From DATFQI01 sp963816955 (GTDB taxonomy: Bacteria; Actinomycetota; Thermoleophilia; Solirubrobacterales; Solirubrobacteraceae): a stretch of 64,000 nucleotides of DNA. Of this stretch, positions 44,430 through 52,615 are shown in pieces. Position 1 is the first letter of the stretch; every line of letters starts with the position of its first letter. Both the position numbers and the translations under genes were made by a program. The notes under the pieces were generated by a model. It was not told where the DNA came from, did no database searches, and saw only the letters and a program-made list of their open reading frames with translations. Where the stretch lies: the NCBI GenBank assembly GCA_963816955.1, contig CAWFME010000008.1:62001-126000 (forward strand). The letters are read 5' to 3'.

Positions 44430-45722
44430 CTAGAAGTCGCCGCCGCCGAAGTCGCCCCCACCGCCGAAGTCGCCCCCGCCGCCGCCGAAGTCCCCGCCGC
44501 CCCAGTCGCCGCCGTCGCCGCCGGAGGCGTGGGCGTCGCCCATGCCCCAGCCGCCGAGCGAGCTGCCGAGCAGCGTCCCGAACATAAGGCCGGGCAGCAG
44601 GCCGCCGCCGAAGCCGCCGAACAGGCCGCCGGCGAACGGCGCGTAGCCCGGGCCGGCGTTCCAGTACGGCGTCCGCCGGCCGCCGACCAGGACCTCGCGC
44701 GCCTCGGGGTCCTCCCCTCGCTCGACGCGCTGGGCGTCCGCCTCGCAGGCGGGCACCGGGCGCGGCGCGCCGCCGTCTGGCGCCCACTCGACCTCGCGCG
44801 AGGACGGGCCGTGGCGCGGGTCGAAGAAGCACGGCGGGGTGCGCTCGGGCGGCTCGCGCCCCGCGAAGCGCTCCTTGGCGGCCGTCATCGCGTAGCGGCC
44901 CTCCTCGAGCGCGGCGCCGACGGGCTCGAAGTCCTCGGGGCCGCGCGCCCGCTCGACGAGCGTGTCCGCGCGGTCGTAGGCCTCCACCGCGCGGTCGTAG
45001 TCCGCCTTCGCCCGCGGGTCGGTGCCGGGCATCTCGACGTCGAGGTCCAGCGCGCGGATGTCGTCGCCGAGCGCGACGAGGTCGTCGCGGACGTTCTCGC
45101 GCAGCTCGGCGAGCTGGGCCTCGTGCGCCTTGCGGTTGCGCCGGCGGACGAGGAGCAGCCCGCCGCCGAGCAGGGCGAGCAGCGGCAGCAGCACGGCGCC
45201 CGAGATCCCGCCGCCGCCGGAGCCGCCGCCACCGGAGCCGGAGCCGCCCCCCGATCCCGAGCCCGAGCGCAGCGCCGCCTCGCGGTCGACGAAGTCCAGC
45301 AGCACCGCGGCGACGCCCTCGCTGCGGTGCGCCTCGAAGGCGGCGGTGGCCTCCGGCCCCGTGCCGCGCAGGTCCGTGCTGCCCGCCGCGAACGACCGGC
45401 CCGCCACCACCGCGTAGGTGCCGGGCCGCCCGAGCTGGCGCTGGATCGCCTGGGCGACGCCCCGGGCGGAGCCGCCGCCCTCGTCCGCGGCGCCGGCCGG
45501 CAGCACCGCGATGTACAGCGGCCCGGCGCCCTGCTCGCGGATCCGCGCGCGCAGCCGGTCCGCGTCGGCGGAGCTCACGATGTCCTCCGCCTCGGGCGCC
45601 ACGTAGACGGGGTCCTTCGCGAGCGCGCCGGCGGCCTCGCCGATCGTGTCCTGCGCGAAGGCGGCCGGCGGGAGGGCGAGAATCAAGGCGAGCGCCGGCG
45701 CGAGCAGCAGCGTCTTCAGCAT
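44430..45722 (-). CDS. Exported single-pass protein with TPM-like domain and Gly-rich tail
   Basis: The 430-residue protein has a signal peptide (about residues 1-24, MLKTLLLAPALALILALPPA ending AFAQ), an extracytoplasmic domain (YIAVLPAGAADEGGG, TYAVVAGRSFAAGSTDLRG) of the TPM/YgcG or Rv1476-like kind, a Gly/Ser linker, one membrane helix (AVLLPLLALLGGGLLLV), a charged helical segment and a Gly-rich tail. The tail repeats GGGGDF and GGGDF; YgcG-type proteins end with comparable GGG-S/F tails. Function is unknown. Confidence 0.75.
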   Translation of the reverse strand: MLKTLLLAPALALILALPPAAFAQDTIGEAAGALAKDPVYVAPEAEDIVSSADADRLRARIREQGAGPLYIAVLPAGAADEGGGSARGVAQAIQRQLGRPGTYAVVAGRSFAAGSTDLRGTGPEATAAFEAHRSEGVAAVLLDFVDREAALRSGSGSGGGSGSGGGGSGGGGISGAVLLPLLALLGGGLLLVRRRNRKAHEAQLAELRENVRDDLVALGDDIRALDLDVEMPGTDPRAKADYDRAVEAYDRADTLVERARGPEDFEPVGAALEEGRYAMTAAKERFAGREPPERTPPCFFDPRHGPSSREVEWAPDGGAPRPVPACEADAQRVERGEDPEAREVLVGGRRTPYWNAGPGYAPFAGGLFGGFGGGLLPGLMFGTLLGSSLGGWGMGDAHASGGDGGDWGGGDFGGGGGDFGGGGDFGGGDF

Positions 45723-45755
45723 GGGAACGGCTTGCCCAGCGCAGGCGGCCCGCAT

Positions 45756-46397
45756 TCAGGCCTCGGCCGGGCGGACCCCGACGGCGGCCGCGAACAGGCC
45801 CGCGTTACCGACGATGTCCTCCCACGGCATCGTCGCCCCGCGCAGGTTCTCGACGGCGTTGATGCCGTCGAGCCGGCAGCCGCGCAGCTCGACGCGCTGG
45901 AGGCGCACCCGCGAGAGCTCCACGCGGCCCAGGTCGCAGCGCTCGAAGCGGACGTCGCGCAGGACCGCCTCGGCGAACGAGCTCTCGCGCAGGTCGCAGT
46001 CGGCGAAGACGACCCGCTCCAGCCGGGCCGCCGTGAGGTTCGCGAGGTCGATCCGGCAGTCCGCGAAGGTGACGTCGCGCAGTGACGCCTCGCCGAGGTC
46101 GGCGCCGGTCAGCCGCGCGCGGGCGATCGCGACGCGCCGCAGCGCCGCCTTCTGCGCGTGCAGGTTGGCGAGGTCGGCGCCCTCGACCGCGGTGTCGCCG
46201 AGATGCAGGTCGGCCAGGCGGGCGCCGGCGAGCGACCCACGGATCCGGGCCGACTCGAGCGTGAGCGACCGCACCGCGACCTCGCCCTCCCCCGTGACCT
46301 CGACGCCCTCGTAGCGCTCCTCGTCCTCCAAGGCCGCGGCCAGCGGCTCCAGGTCCTCTGCGACGCGCGGCTCCAGCGGCGGGCGGAGCCGGGTCAC
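45756..46397 (-). CDS. Pentapeptide-repeat protein
   Basis: The 213-residue protein has about 25 tandem pentapeptide units of the A(D/N)LXX type, from LAGARLADLHLGDTAVEGAD through FADCDLRESSFAEAVLRDVR to GCRLDGINAVENLRGATMPW. They would form a right-handed quadrilateral beta-helix. A short C-terminal helix follows (NAGLFAAAVGV). Some relatives mimic DNA and protect gyrase (MfpA, Qnr) while most have no known role. The start GTG shares a base with the stop of the upstream SRPBCC gene (TAGTG). Confidence 0.85.
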   Translation of the reverse strand: MTRLRPPLEPRVAEDLEPLAAALEDEERYEGVEVTGEGEVAVRSLTLESARIRGSLAGARLADLHLGDTAVEGADLANLHAQKAALRRVAIARARLTGADLGEASLRDVTFADCRIDLANLTAARLERVVFADCDLRESSFAEAVLRDVRFERCDLGRVELSRVRLQRVELRGCRLDGINAVENLRGATMPWEDIVGNAGLFAAAVGVRPAEA

Positions 46398-46828
46398 TAC
46401 GAGAGCAGCTCGCGCAGGCGCTCGAGGTCCTCGGTCAGCTTGGCCTCGAGCTTGGGCTGCACGACCGGGAGGAGCAGGCGCGCCTTGAAGCCGCTCGTCT
46501 TGCCCTCGAGCGTCTGGGTCAGCTCGGTGCCGCCGCCCGCCTCGCGCAGCGCGTACGTCGTCTCCACGTCGATCCCGTTGGTGGAGAAGCGGCTCTCGGC
46601 CGAGCGCGGCGGGTCGAAGGCCGTGATCTCGAGCTCGATGTCGAGGTCGGAGCCGCCGACGGTCAGCACCTGCTTGATCCGCGTGCCGCGGCCGATCGCG
46701 CCGTCGCCGCGCACGTCGTAGGTCTTCAGCCGGCTCGTCCACTGCGGCACCTTGTCCTGGTCGAGCAGCCAGGGGAAGACCTCCGCGGGCGGCTTCGGAA
46801 CCGTCACGCTGTGGCTGAAGCTAGCCAC
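46397..46828 (-). CDS. SRPBCC-family protein (START/Bet v1-like)
   Basis: The 143-residue protein matches the polyketide-cyclase/SRPBCC type: VASFSHSVTVPKPPAEVFPW, LLDQDKVPQWTSRLK, RGTRIKQVLTVGG, then IELEITAFDPPRSAESRFS and GTELTQTLEGK, ending with the long C-terminal helix (VQPKLEAKLTEDLERLRELL). These proteins bind hydrophobic ligands in a helix-grip cavity. The start GTG lies 8 nt inside the cysE 3' end, so it is read as part of the cys operon. Confidence 0.85.
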   Translation of the reverse strand: MASFSHSVTVPKPPAEVFPWLLDQDKVPQWTSRLKTYDVRGDGAIGRGTRIKQVLTVGGSDLDIELEITAFDPPRSAESRFSTNGIDVETTYALREAGGGTELTQTLEGKTSGFKARLLLPVVQPKLEAKLTEDLERLRELLS

Positions 46829-47561
46829 CCGCGGGGTTGGGTCCGCGGACGTTGCGCAGCGGCACGACCTCGCCGATCTGGGGGTCCTGGCGGCCGTCGC
46901 GCTCCGCGAGCTCGCGCTCGAGGTCGGCGATCCGGCGGGAGAGCTGCTTGATCGCGTCGGCGATCGGGTCGGGCAGGTGGACCCAGTCGGCGTCGGGGCC
47001 CTCCGGCCGGCGCCCTTCGACACGGACGGTGTGGCCCGGGTTGCCGACGACCGTGGAATTCGGGGGGACGTCGTGGATGACGACGGCGTTGGCCCCGATC
47101 TTGGCGCCGTGGCCGATCGTGATCGGGCCCAGCAGCTTGGCGCCCGAGCCGATCGTGACGTTGTCCTCGACGGTCGGGTGGCGCTTGCCGGTCGCGAAGC
47201 CGGTGCCGCCCAGCGTCACGCCCTGGTACATCGTCACGTTCTCGCCGACCTCAGCCGTCTCGCCGATCACCACGCCCATCCCGTGGTCGATGAACAGCCC
47301 GTCGGCGATCCGCGCGGCCGGGTGGATCTCGATGCCGGTCAGCGAGCGCGAGACGTACGCCAGCGCGCGTGGCGCCACCGGGACGCCCGCACCGCGCAGG
47401 GCGTGCGCCACGCGGTGCGAGAGCAGCGCGTGCACACCCGGCCAGGCGGCCAGGATCTCGGCCGGCGAGACGCCGGTCGCCGCCGGGTCGCGATCTCGGG
47501 CCGCGGCGAGGTCGCGGCGGACCTCCCCGGCGACGCGCCGCAGTGTGCCGAGTCCGAGCAT
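46821..47561 (-). CDS. cysE: Serine O-acetyltransferase
   Basis: CysE makes O-acetylserine from serine and acetyl-CoA. The 246-residue protein has an N-terminal helical part (ILAAWPGVHALLSHRVAHAL) and the left-handed beta-helix of hexapeptide repeats with IEIHPAARIADGLFIDHGMG, VVIGETAEVGENVTMYQGVT, LGGTGFATGKRHPTVEDNV and ANAVVIHDVPPNSTVVGNPG. The catalytic His-Asp is in FIDHGMG. A C-terminal ~50-residue extension is helical. The ATG at 47561 is 4 nt from the moeB-like stop; a GTG at 47579 is the alternative. Confidence 0.95.
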   Translation of the reverse strand: MLGLGTLRRVAGEVRRDLAAARDRDPAATGVSPAEILAAWPGVHALLSHRVAHALRGAGVPVAPRALAYVSRSLTGIEIHPAARIADGLFIDHGMGVVIGETAEVGENVTMYQGVTLGGTGFATGKRHPTVEDNVTIGSGAKLLGPITIGHGAKIGANAVVIHDVPPNSTVVGNPGHTVRVEGRRPEGPDADWVHLPDPIADAIKQLSRRIADLERELAERDGRQDPQIGEVVPLRNVRGPNPAGG

Positions 47562-47565
47562 CCAC

Positions 47566-48423
47566 CTAAGCGTACGCACCGGCGCAGTCGGGGCAGTCCG
47601 GACGCCGCTCGACGCTCACGCGCAGGAAGGACAGCAGCGCCAGATCGGCCTGCAGGAAGGCGCCCACGAGCGGCTCCCCTACGCCGGTGAGGAGCTTCAG
47701 CGCCTCGAGCGCCTGCAGCGAGCCGATCACCCCGGCCGCCGGCCCGAGCACCCCGGCGGTGGCGCACGTCGGCGCGTCCGGGGGCGGTTCCGGGAACGCG
47801 CAGCGGTAGCAAGCGCCCTCCCCCGGACGGATCCCCATCACCAGGCCGCTCGTGCCGAGCACACCGGCCTCCACGAGCGGGACCCGCGCGGCGCAGCAGG
47901 CCGCGTTGACGACGTAGCGGGTCTCGAAGGAGTCGCTGCAGTCCACGACGAGGTCGGCGCCCTCGATCAGCCCGGCCCCATTGGCCGCGTCGAGGCGCAC
48001 CTGGTAGGGCTCGACCACGACCTCGGGGTTGAGGAAGCCGAGCTTGGCGGCGGCGCTATGCGCTTTCGGCACGCCGACGTCAGGCGTGAAGTGCAGCGGC
48101 TGGCGGTGCAGGTTCGAGAGCTCCACGTCGTCGCCGTCGACGATCCCGAGCCGCCCGACGCCCGCCCCCGCGAGGTAGAGGGCGACGGGCGAGCCGAGCG
48201 CGCCGGCGCCGACGACGAGCACGCTCGCGGCGCCGAGCGCGCGCTGGGCGGCCTCGCTCCACTCCGGCATGACGAGCTGGCGCGAGTAGCGCTCGAGCTT
48301 CGCCTCGGCGAGCGGGTCGCCCGCCGGGCCGCGCGGCGGTGGCCCGGGCCCCTCCGCGGCGGCCCTCACCTCGCGGACCGACCCGGCGAGCTCGCGCAGG
48401 AACGAGCGGCGGCTGGAGCTCAT
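47566..48423 (-). CDS. moeB: MoeB/ThiF-type adenylyltransferase
   Basis: This E1-like enzyme adenylates the C-terminal Gly-Gly of a ubiquitin-fold sulfur carrier. The 285-residue protein has the ATP-binding VLVVGAGALGSPVALYLAGAG, DGDDVELSNLHRQPLHF, DCSDSFETRYVVNAAC and the zinc cysteines CYRC and CPDC. There is no rhodanese domain at the C-terminus, so a separate sulfur donor is needed. It lies between the TusA-like gene and cysE, pointing to a cysteine or sulfur-carrier function rather than molybdopterin. No ubiquitin-fold carrier (ThiS/MoaD/CysO) is in the window. Confidence 0.9.
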   Translation of the reverse strand: MSSSRRSFLRELAGSVREVRAAAEGPGPPPRGPAGDPLAEAKLERYSRQLVMPEWSEAAQRALGAASVLVVGAGALGSPVALYLAGAGVGRLGIVDGDDVELSNLHRQPLHFTPDVGVPKAHSAAAKLGFLNPEVVVEPYQVRLDAANGAGLIEGADLVVDCSDSFETRYVVNAACCAARVPLVEAGVLGTSGLVMGIRPGEGACYRCAFPEPPPDAPTCATAGVLGPAAGVIGSLQALEALKLLTGVGEPLVGAFLQADLALLSFLRVSVERRPDCPDCAGAYA

Positions 48424-48626
48424 GCGCGCACGATCCGGATCGTCGTTCCGTCGACGCTGACGGCGTGGCCCGCCTCGCGCGCCGAGCGCGGCACGTTCTC
48501 GAGCGCCTCCCCCGGGCGGCAGCGCACGGCGAGCTCCTCCCCGGGCGCCATGCGCTCCAGCTCGAGCTTGGTCTTGACCCACGTCATCGGGCAGGTGAGC
48601 CCGCTGATGTCGAGCGTCCGCGTCAC
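48420..48626 (-). CDS. TusA-like sulfur-carrier protein with variant CPxP motif
   Basis: The 68-residue protein is about TusA size and fold: TLDISGLTCPMTWVKTKLEL, MAPGEELAVRCRPGEALENV, REAGHAVSVDGTTIRIV. TusA carries persulfide on the Cys of a CPxP motif; here it reads CPMT, so Cys and the first Pro remain and the second Pro is lost. It overlaps the esterase start and the MoeB-like gene by 4 nt each. In context it would be a sulfur carrier in cysteine metabolism; this is inferred. Confidence 0.8.
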   Translation of the reverse strand: MTRTLDISGLTCPMTWVKTKLELERMAPGEELAVRCRPGEALENVPRSAREAGHAVSVDGTTIRIVRA

Positions 48627-49675
48627 TGGAGCGCCAGGACGAGCTCGCGCAGCGCGCCCGGGTAGCGCCAGGCGATCCCGCCGTGCTTGCCGTCGAAGAG
48701 CTCGACCGTGTGCTCGACCCCGAGCTTGTCCAGCTCGGCGCCGAACGCCGTCGCGCCGAGGTCGAGATAGAACTCGTCGCCGCGGCCCGCGTCGACGTAG
48801 ATGCGGCGCATCGAGCGCAGCGCGTCCGCGTGGGCGGGCGCCATCCGCACGGGGTCCTTCTCCAGCCACTGCGCCCACACGTCATCGAGCAGGCGGCCCG
48901 TGGCCAGGTCGACGGGCAGCAGCGCCTTGCCGGGCCGCGCGGGGTCCGGCGAGTAGGCCGCGGCGTAGCCGTAGAGCTCGATCGCGCGGAAGCGGTCCAT
49001 GTCGAAGCGGTTGGACGCCGCGAGCTGCTCGAAGAAGACGTCGATCGAGCCCTCGAAGTCGTCGCGGAACGTGCGCACGAAGGTGGGGAACTCGGGCAGG
49101 TAGGCGGCCTCGAAGAGCGCGTCGCCGGCGTGGGAGGCGAGCGCCCCGAACACGTCGGGCCGCAGCATCGGCACCACCATTGCGCCGTAGCCGCCCGAGG
49201 ACTTGCCCGCCAGGCCGCGGTGGTCGCGGTGGTCGGCCGTCGGGTAGCGGGCGTCGACGAACGCCGGCACCTCGTCGCACAGGTAGTCCATGTAGCGCCC
49301 GGTGCCGGTCGAGTTGAGGAACTGCGAGCCGCCGAAGCTCGTCCAGGCGTCGACGAAGACGACGATCGCATCCGGGCAGGCGCCCGAGGCGAACAGCGCG
49401 TCGAAGGCCTCGACCACCGTCGGCTGGAACGCGTTGCGCGTGAACCACATGTCGAGCTGGCCCGTGTAGCCCTGGATCACGTAGACCGACGGCAGCGCGC
49501 GCGGGTGGTCGCGCTCGACGCCGGGCGGGCGGTAGACGTACAGCGGCCGGCGGGCCGGGTCGCCGAGCGGGTTGTCGGCCAGCGCGTCGGACTCGACGAC
49601 GAGCCGGTCGAGGGTCCCGTGCATCGGCCGCTCCCAGGGAGCGCCGGCCGGGCCCTCGACCTCCCGCAGGCTCAT
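48623..49675 (-). CDS. Alpha/beta-hydrolase esterase (PF00756-like)
   Basis: The 350-residue protein belongs to the putative-esterase family of enterochelin esterase and S-formylglutathione hydrolase types. It shows PLYVYRPPGVERDHPRALPS, VYVIQGYTGQLDMWFTRNAF, the nucleophile elbow GLAGKSSGGYGAM, and a C-terminal LFDGKHGGIAWRYPG with the catalytic His. No signal peptide is seen. It is inserted between cysK and the TusA-like gene with 4-nt overlaps at both ends, so its substrate is probably related to sulfur or cysteine metabolism, but that is a guess from context. Confidence 0.82.
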   Translation of the reverse strand: MSLREVEGPAGAPWERPMHGTLDRLVVESDALADNPLGDPARRPLYVYRPPGVERDHPRALPSVYVIQGYTGQLDMWFTRNAFQPTVVEAFDALFASGACPDAIVVFVDAWTSFGGSQFLNSTGTGRYMDYLCDEVPAFVDARYPTADHRDHRGLAGKSSGGYGAMVVPMLRPDVFGALASHAGDALFEAAYLPEFPTFVRTFRDDFEGSIDVFFEQLAASNRFDMDRFRAIELYGYAAAYSPDPARPGKALLPVDLATGRLLDDVWAQWLEKDPVRMAPAHADALRSMRRIYVDAGRGDEFYLDLGATAFGAELDKLGVEHTVELFDGKHGGIAWRYPGALRELVLALQ

Positions 49676-50625
49676 GCCGCTCCGGCGGTGCGCTCGGGCT
49701 CGGGGGCGAAGAAGGGAGTGGAGACGTAGCGCTCGCCGGAGTCCGGCAGCACGACGGCGATCCGCCTGCCCGCGGCCTCCGGGCGCTGCGCGATCTCGAG
49801 TGCGGCGAACAGGGCCGCCCCGCAGGAGATGCCGGCCAGCACGCCCTCGCGGCGGGCGACGAGCCGCGCCGTCTCGAGCGCGTCCTCGTCGTCGACGGGG
49901 ACGATCTCGTCCAGCAGCGAGCGGTCCAGCACCGGCGGGACGAAGCCCGCCCCGATCCCCTGGATCTTGTGCGGGCCGGGCGGGCCGCCGGAGAGCACCG
50001 GCGAGGACGCCGGCTCGACGGCCACGACCTTGATGTCCGGGTTGCGCTCCTTCAGGAAGCCGCCCGCGCCCGTGATCGTGCCGCCCGTGCCGACGCCGGC
50101 GACGAGGTAGTCGATCTTGCCCTCGAGCGCCTCCCACAGCTCCGGCCCGGTCGTGCGCCGGTGCGCCTCGGGGTTGGCGGGGTTGGCGAACTGGTCGGGC
50201 AGCCAGACGTCGCCGTCGCGGGCGAGCGCCTGGGCGGCGGCGACGGCCTCGTTCATGCCGCCGAGCGACTCCGTGACATGGACCTGCGCGCCGTAGAGGC
50301 GCAGCAGGGCGTCGCGCTCGCGGCTCATGCCCTGCGGGAGCGTGAGGATCAGGTCGTAGCCCTTGGCGGCGCACACGAACGCGAGCGCGATGCCGGTGTT
50401 GCCGCTCGTGGCCTCGACGATCGTGGTGCGGCCGGGCTCGATGATCCCCTCGGCCTCGGCGGCCTCGATCATCGCGACGCCGATGCGGTCCTTGACCGAG
50501 CCGCCCGGGTTGAACATCTCCAGCTTCGCGAACACCTCGGCGCCCGCGCCGGCGGCGAGCCGCGTGAGCTGCACCATCGGGGTGCGCCCGACGTGATCCG
50601 CAATGTTGATCGGGATGCCCGCCAT
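49672..50625 (-). CDS. cysK: Cysteine synthase (O-acetylserine sulfhydrylase)
   Basis: CysK makes cysteine from O-acetylserine and sulfide, with PLP. The 317-residue protein has the PLP Lys in FNPGGSVKDRIGVAM (about residue 44), TSGNTGIALAFVCAAKGY, GVGTGGTITGAGGFLKE for phosphate binding and EGVLAGISCGAALFAAL. The C-terminal region ends in the usual RYVSTPFF. It is the first gene of the operon running to 45756. A TAGGCT hexamer lies 10 nt upstream of the ATG. Confidence 0.96.
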   Translation of the reverse strand: MAGIPINIADHVGRTPMVQLTRLAAGAGAEVFAKLEMFNPGGSVKDRIGVAMIEAAEAEGIIEPGRTTIVEATSGNTGIALAFVCAAKGYDLILTLPQGMSRERDALLRLYGAQVHVTESLGGMNEAVAAAQALARDGDVWLPDQFANPANPEAHRRTTGPELWEALEGKIDYLVAGVGTGGTITGAGGFLKERNPDIKVVAVEPASSPVLSGGPPGPHKIQGIGAGFVPPVLDRSLLDEIVPVDDEDALETARLVARREGVLAGISCGAALFAALEIAQRPEAAGRRIAVVLPDSGERYVSTPFFAPEPERTAGAA

Positions 50626-50635
50626 TCGCTATGAG

Positions 50636-50641
50636 AGCCTA
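50636..50641 (-). promoter_or_regulatory. Possible -10 element (TAGGCT) of cysK
   Basis: On the minus strand TAGGCT lies 10 nt before the cysK ATG, in a 22-nt divergent gap. It partly overlaps where a TATGAG could serve the plus-strand VOC gene, so the two promoters would interfere. Confidence 0.4.
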
Positions 50642-50647
50642 GTAGCC

Positions 50648-51088
50648 GTGAGCAAGGCGAGGCTGGTCGGGATCAACCACGTGGCGCTCGAGGTCGGCGA
50701 CCTCGACGCGGCGCTGGCCTTCTACGGGCGCTGGCTGGAGTTCGAGCTGCGGGGCCGCGTGCGCGGGATGGCGTTCCTGGACGCGGGCGACCAGTTCCTG
50801 GCGCTCTCGGAGGGCCGTAGCCAGGGTCCCGACGACGACCGCCACTTCGGGCTCGTCGTCGACGACCGCGACGCGGTGCGCGCCGCGCTCGCCAACGCCG
50901 GGATCGACCCCGAGCCGGGCCGCGGGCTGCAGGTGCGCGACCCGTGGGGCAACGTCGTCGAGATCGTCGACTACCGCGAGGTCCAGTTCACGAAGGCGCC
51001 CGGCGTGCTGGCGGGCATGGGGCTCGGCGGGCTCGAGAAGACCGCCGACGCGCAGCGCGAGCTGGCCGAGAAGGGCCTCGCCGGCTAG
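50648..51088 (+). CDS. VOC-superfamily protein (glyoxalase/dioxygenase fold)
   Basis: The 146-residue protein has one VOC module: LVGINHVALEVGDLDAALAF with the metal His, FLDAGDQFLALSEG, HFGLVVDDRDAV and VRDPWGNVVEIVDYRE with the metal Glu. Substrate is unknown. The start is taken as GTG at 50648; a longer frame back to 50603 has no support. It diverges from cysK and converges with the next gene with a 4-nt gap. Confidence 0.82.
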   Translation: MSKARLVGINHVALEVGDLDAALAFYGRWLEFELRGRVRGMAFLDAGDQFLALSEGRSQGPDDDRHFGLVVDDRDAVRAALANAGIDPEPGRGLQVRDPWGNVVEIVDYREVQFTKAPGVLAGMGLGGLEKTADAQRELAEKGLAG

Positions 51089-51092
51089 GCGG

Positions 51093-52535
51093 TCACTCGG
51101 CCCACTCGAGGCTCTCCCCCACCTTCACGACGGCCGCCTTGAGCTCGCGCCGGTCCTCGAGCACCTCGACGACCATCTGCACGAACTCGTCGGTCTTGGT
51201 GTTGAAGGCGTCGATCAGCTCGCCCTGGAGCGCGCTCCAGTTGCGCTTGACGGCCTTGCCCTCGCGCGTGGCCCAGAAGTCCTTCTTGGGCGTGGACCTG
51301 CCCGTGCCGTAGTAGAAGCGCGGGTTGCGGTCGTCGCTGCGGCCCAGCACCTCCGCCGTGGCGTGCGAGCGGAACACGACGCTGCCGGCCGCGCCCATGA
51401 TCGCGTCGCGCACCTGGGACTCCGAGGCGGTGACGTCGACGGCGCGCATCACTCCGTAGTCGAGCGACAGGTGGATGCGCCACTCGCCCATCCGCTCGGG
51501 CAGGTCGAAGTAAGCGACGCGGGCCTCGTCGGGCGAGAACCCCGCCACGAGCTTCCAGACCTCGTCCTTGGCCAGGCGCTGGGTCTGATCGTGCTGCTCG
51601 AGCCAGGCCCGCTTGATCAGGTAGTCGATCTCCTTGGTGCTCGAGCCCGATGCCATGGCCAGCCGCGGCTCCCGGAGCAGGCGCGGCTCGAGGCCCTCCA
51701 TCAGCTGGGTGAGCTTCTCGCGGTCCTCGACGTTCGCCCGCGCGTGGCGCTCGGTGATCTCCTCCAGCTTGAGCTCGAGCTCGGCCAGCTTGGCGCTCGA
51801 CTTCTCGACCGCCTCGCCGAGGTTGGCGGCGGCGACGCGCGCGAACTCGGTCGTGACCGCGCTGAGGTTGCCGAGCGTCTGGCGGGCGACGATCACCAGG
51901 TTCTCGTTCTCGGTGAGCCTCTTCTGGAGCTCGGTGAGCTCGCCGGCGAGCTCCATCAGCACCTCGAGGTCCTCGGGCGCGTAGAGCGCCATGCCCGGCT
52001 TGGCCACGCCGGTGCGCTCCATGATCGCCTTCTTGAGGCGCTCCCTGACCGGCCTGCGGCGCAGGTCGACGGCCGAGAGCGCGGCGAGCGCGTCCTCCTC
52101 GGCGTCGGCGCGGTTGAGCTTGTCCTCGAGCTCGGCCATCTCGGCGCCGAGCACGGCCGCGTCCGTGCCGAGCCAGCCGTACTCGCGCGCGTCGCGCAGC
52201 CGGCGCTCGAACGACATCAGCTCGCCCTCGATGCGGGTCGCCTGCGGGTGCGCCTTGGCCTTGGTCAGCCGCTGCGACAGCGCGAGGTGCGTAGCGCGCT
52301 CCTTGATGCCCTTGCGCTTGCGCTCGGCGTCCTCGTCCTTCTCCGCGCCGCCGGGCAGCAGCGCCTCCGGAGCGACCGCGCCCGACTCCACCTGCGCCAC
52401 GAGGCCCGCCAGCGCCGCGTTGCCGGCGGAGTCCTGCACGCCCATCAGGATCGCCCCGAGGTCCCCCTCGACCGGCGCGACCTCCTCGCCCTCCTGCTCC
52501 TGCTCCTCCTCGGCCTCGCCGGTGCGCCGTCGCAT
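51093..52535 (-). CDS. SAGN-motif coiled-coil protein of unknown function
   Basis: I do not recognise a named family for this 480-residue protein. The start is acidic (MRRRTGEAEEEQEQEGEEVA), followed by MGVQDSAGNAALAGLVAQ, which resembles the LQxxAGNxAVxxLL segment known near the N-terminus of many proteins linked to contractile injection systems. Long charged helical or coiled-coil stretches follow (residues ~70-290), and a globular C-terminal ~150 residues has strands HLSLDYGVMRAVDVT and NPRFYYGTGRSTPKKDFW. No injection-system or immunity-like gene is nearby. Its role could be cargo, structural or unrelated. Confidence 0.7.
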   Translation of the reverse strand: MRRRTGEAEEEQEQEGEEVAPVEGDLGAILMGVQDSAGNAALAGLVAQVESGAVAPEALLPGGAEKDEDAERKRKGIKERATHLALSQRLTKAKAHPQATRIEGELMSFERRLRDAREYGWLGTDAAVLGAEMAELEDKLNRADAEEDALAALSAVDLRRRPVRERLKKAIMERTGVAKPGMALYAPEDLEVLMELAGELTELQKRLTENENLVIVARQTLGNLSAVTTEFARVAAANLGEAVEKSSAKLAELELKLEEITERHARANVEDREKLTQLMEGLEPRLLREPRLAMASGSSTKEIDYLIKRAWLEQHDQTQRLAKDEVWKLVAGFSPDEARVAYFDLPERMGEWRIHLSLDYGVMRAVDVTASESQVRDAIMGAAGSVVFRSHATAEVLGRSDDRNPRFYYGTGRSTPKKDFWATREGKAVKRNWSALQGELIDAFNTKTDEFVQMVVEVLEDRRELKAAVVKVGESLEWAE

Positions 52536-52615
52536 CCGGCGCGAGTATCCCAGCGCCGGTGCGCGCTGTCACCCGGCGCACGGACAGCCGTTCGGGAAGC
52601 GTGCACCATGTCCCC

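Noticed and set aside
44430..44540. Short repeats resembling a CRISPR array
   Set aside because: The repeat is a Gly-Asp-Phe coding repeat in one reading frame, without spacers of constant length.
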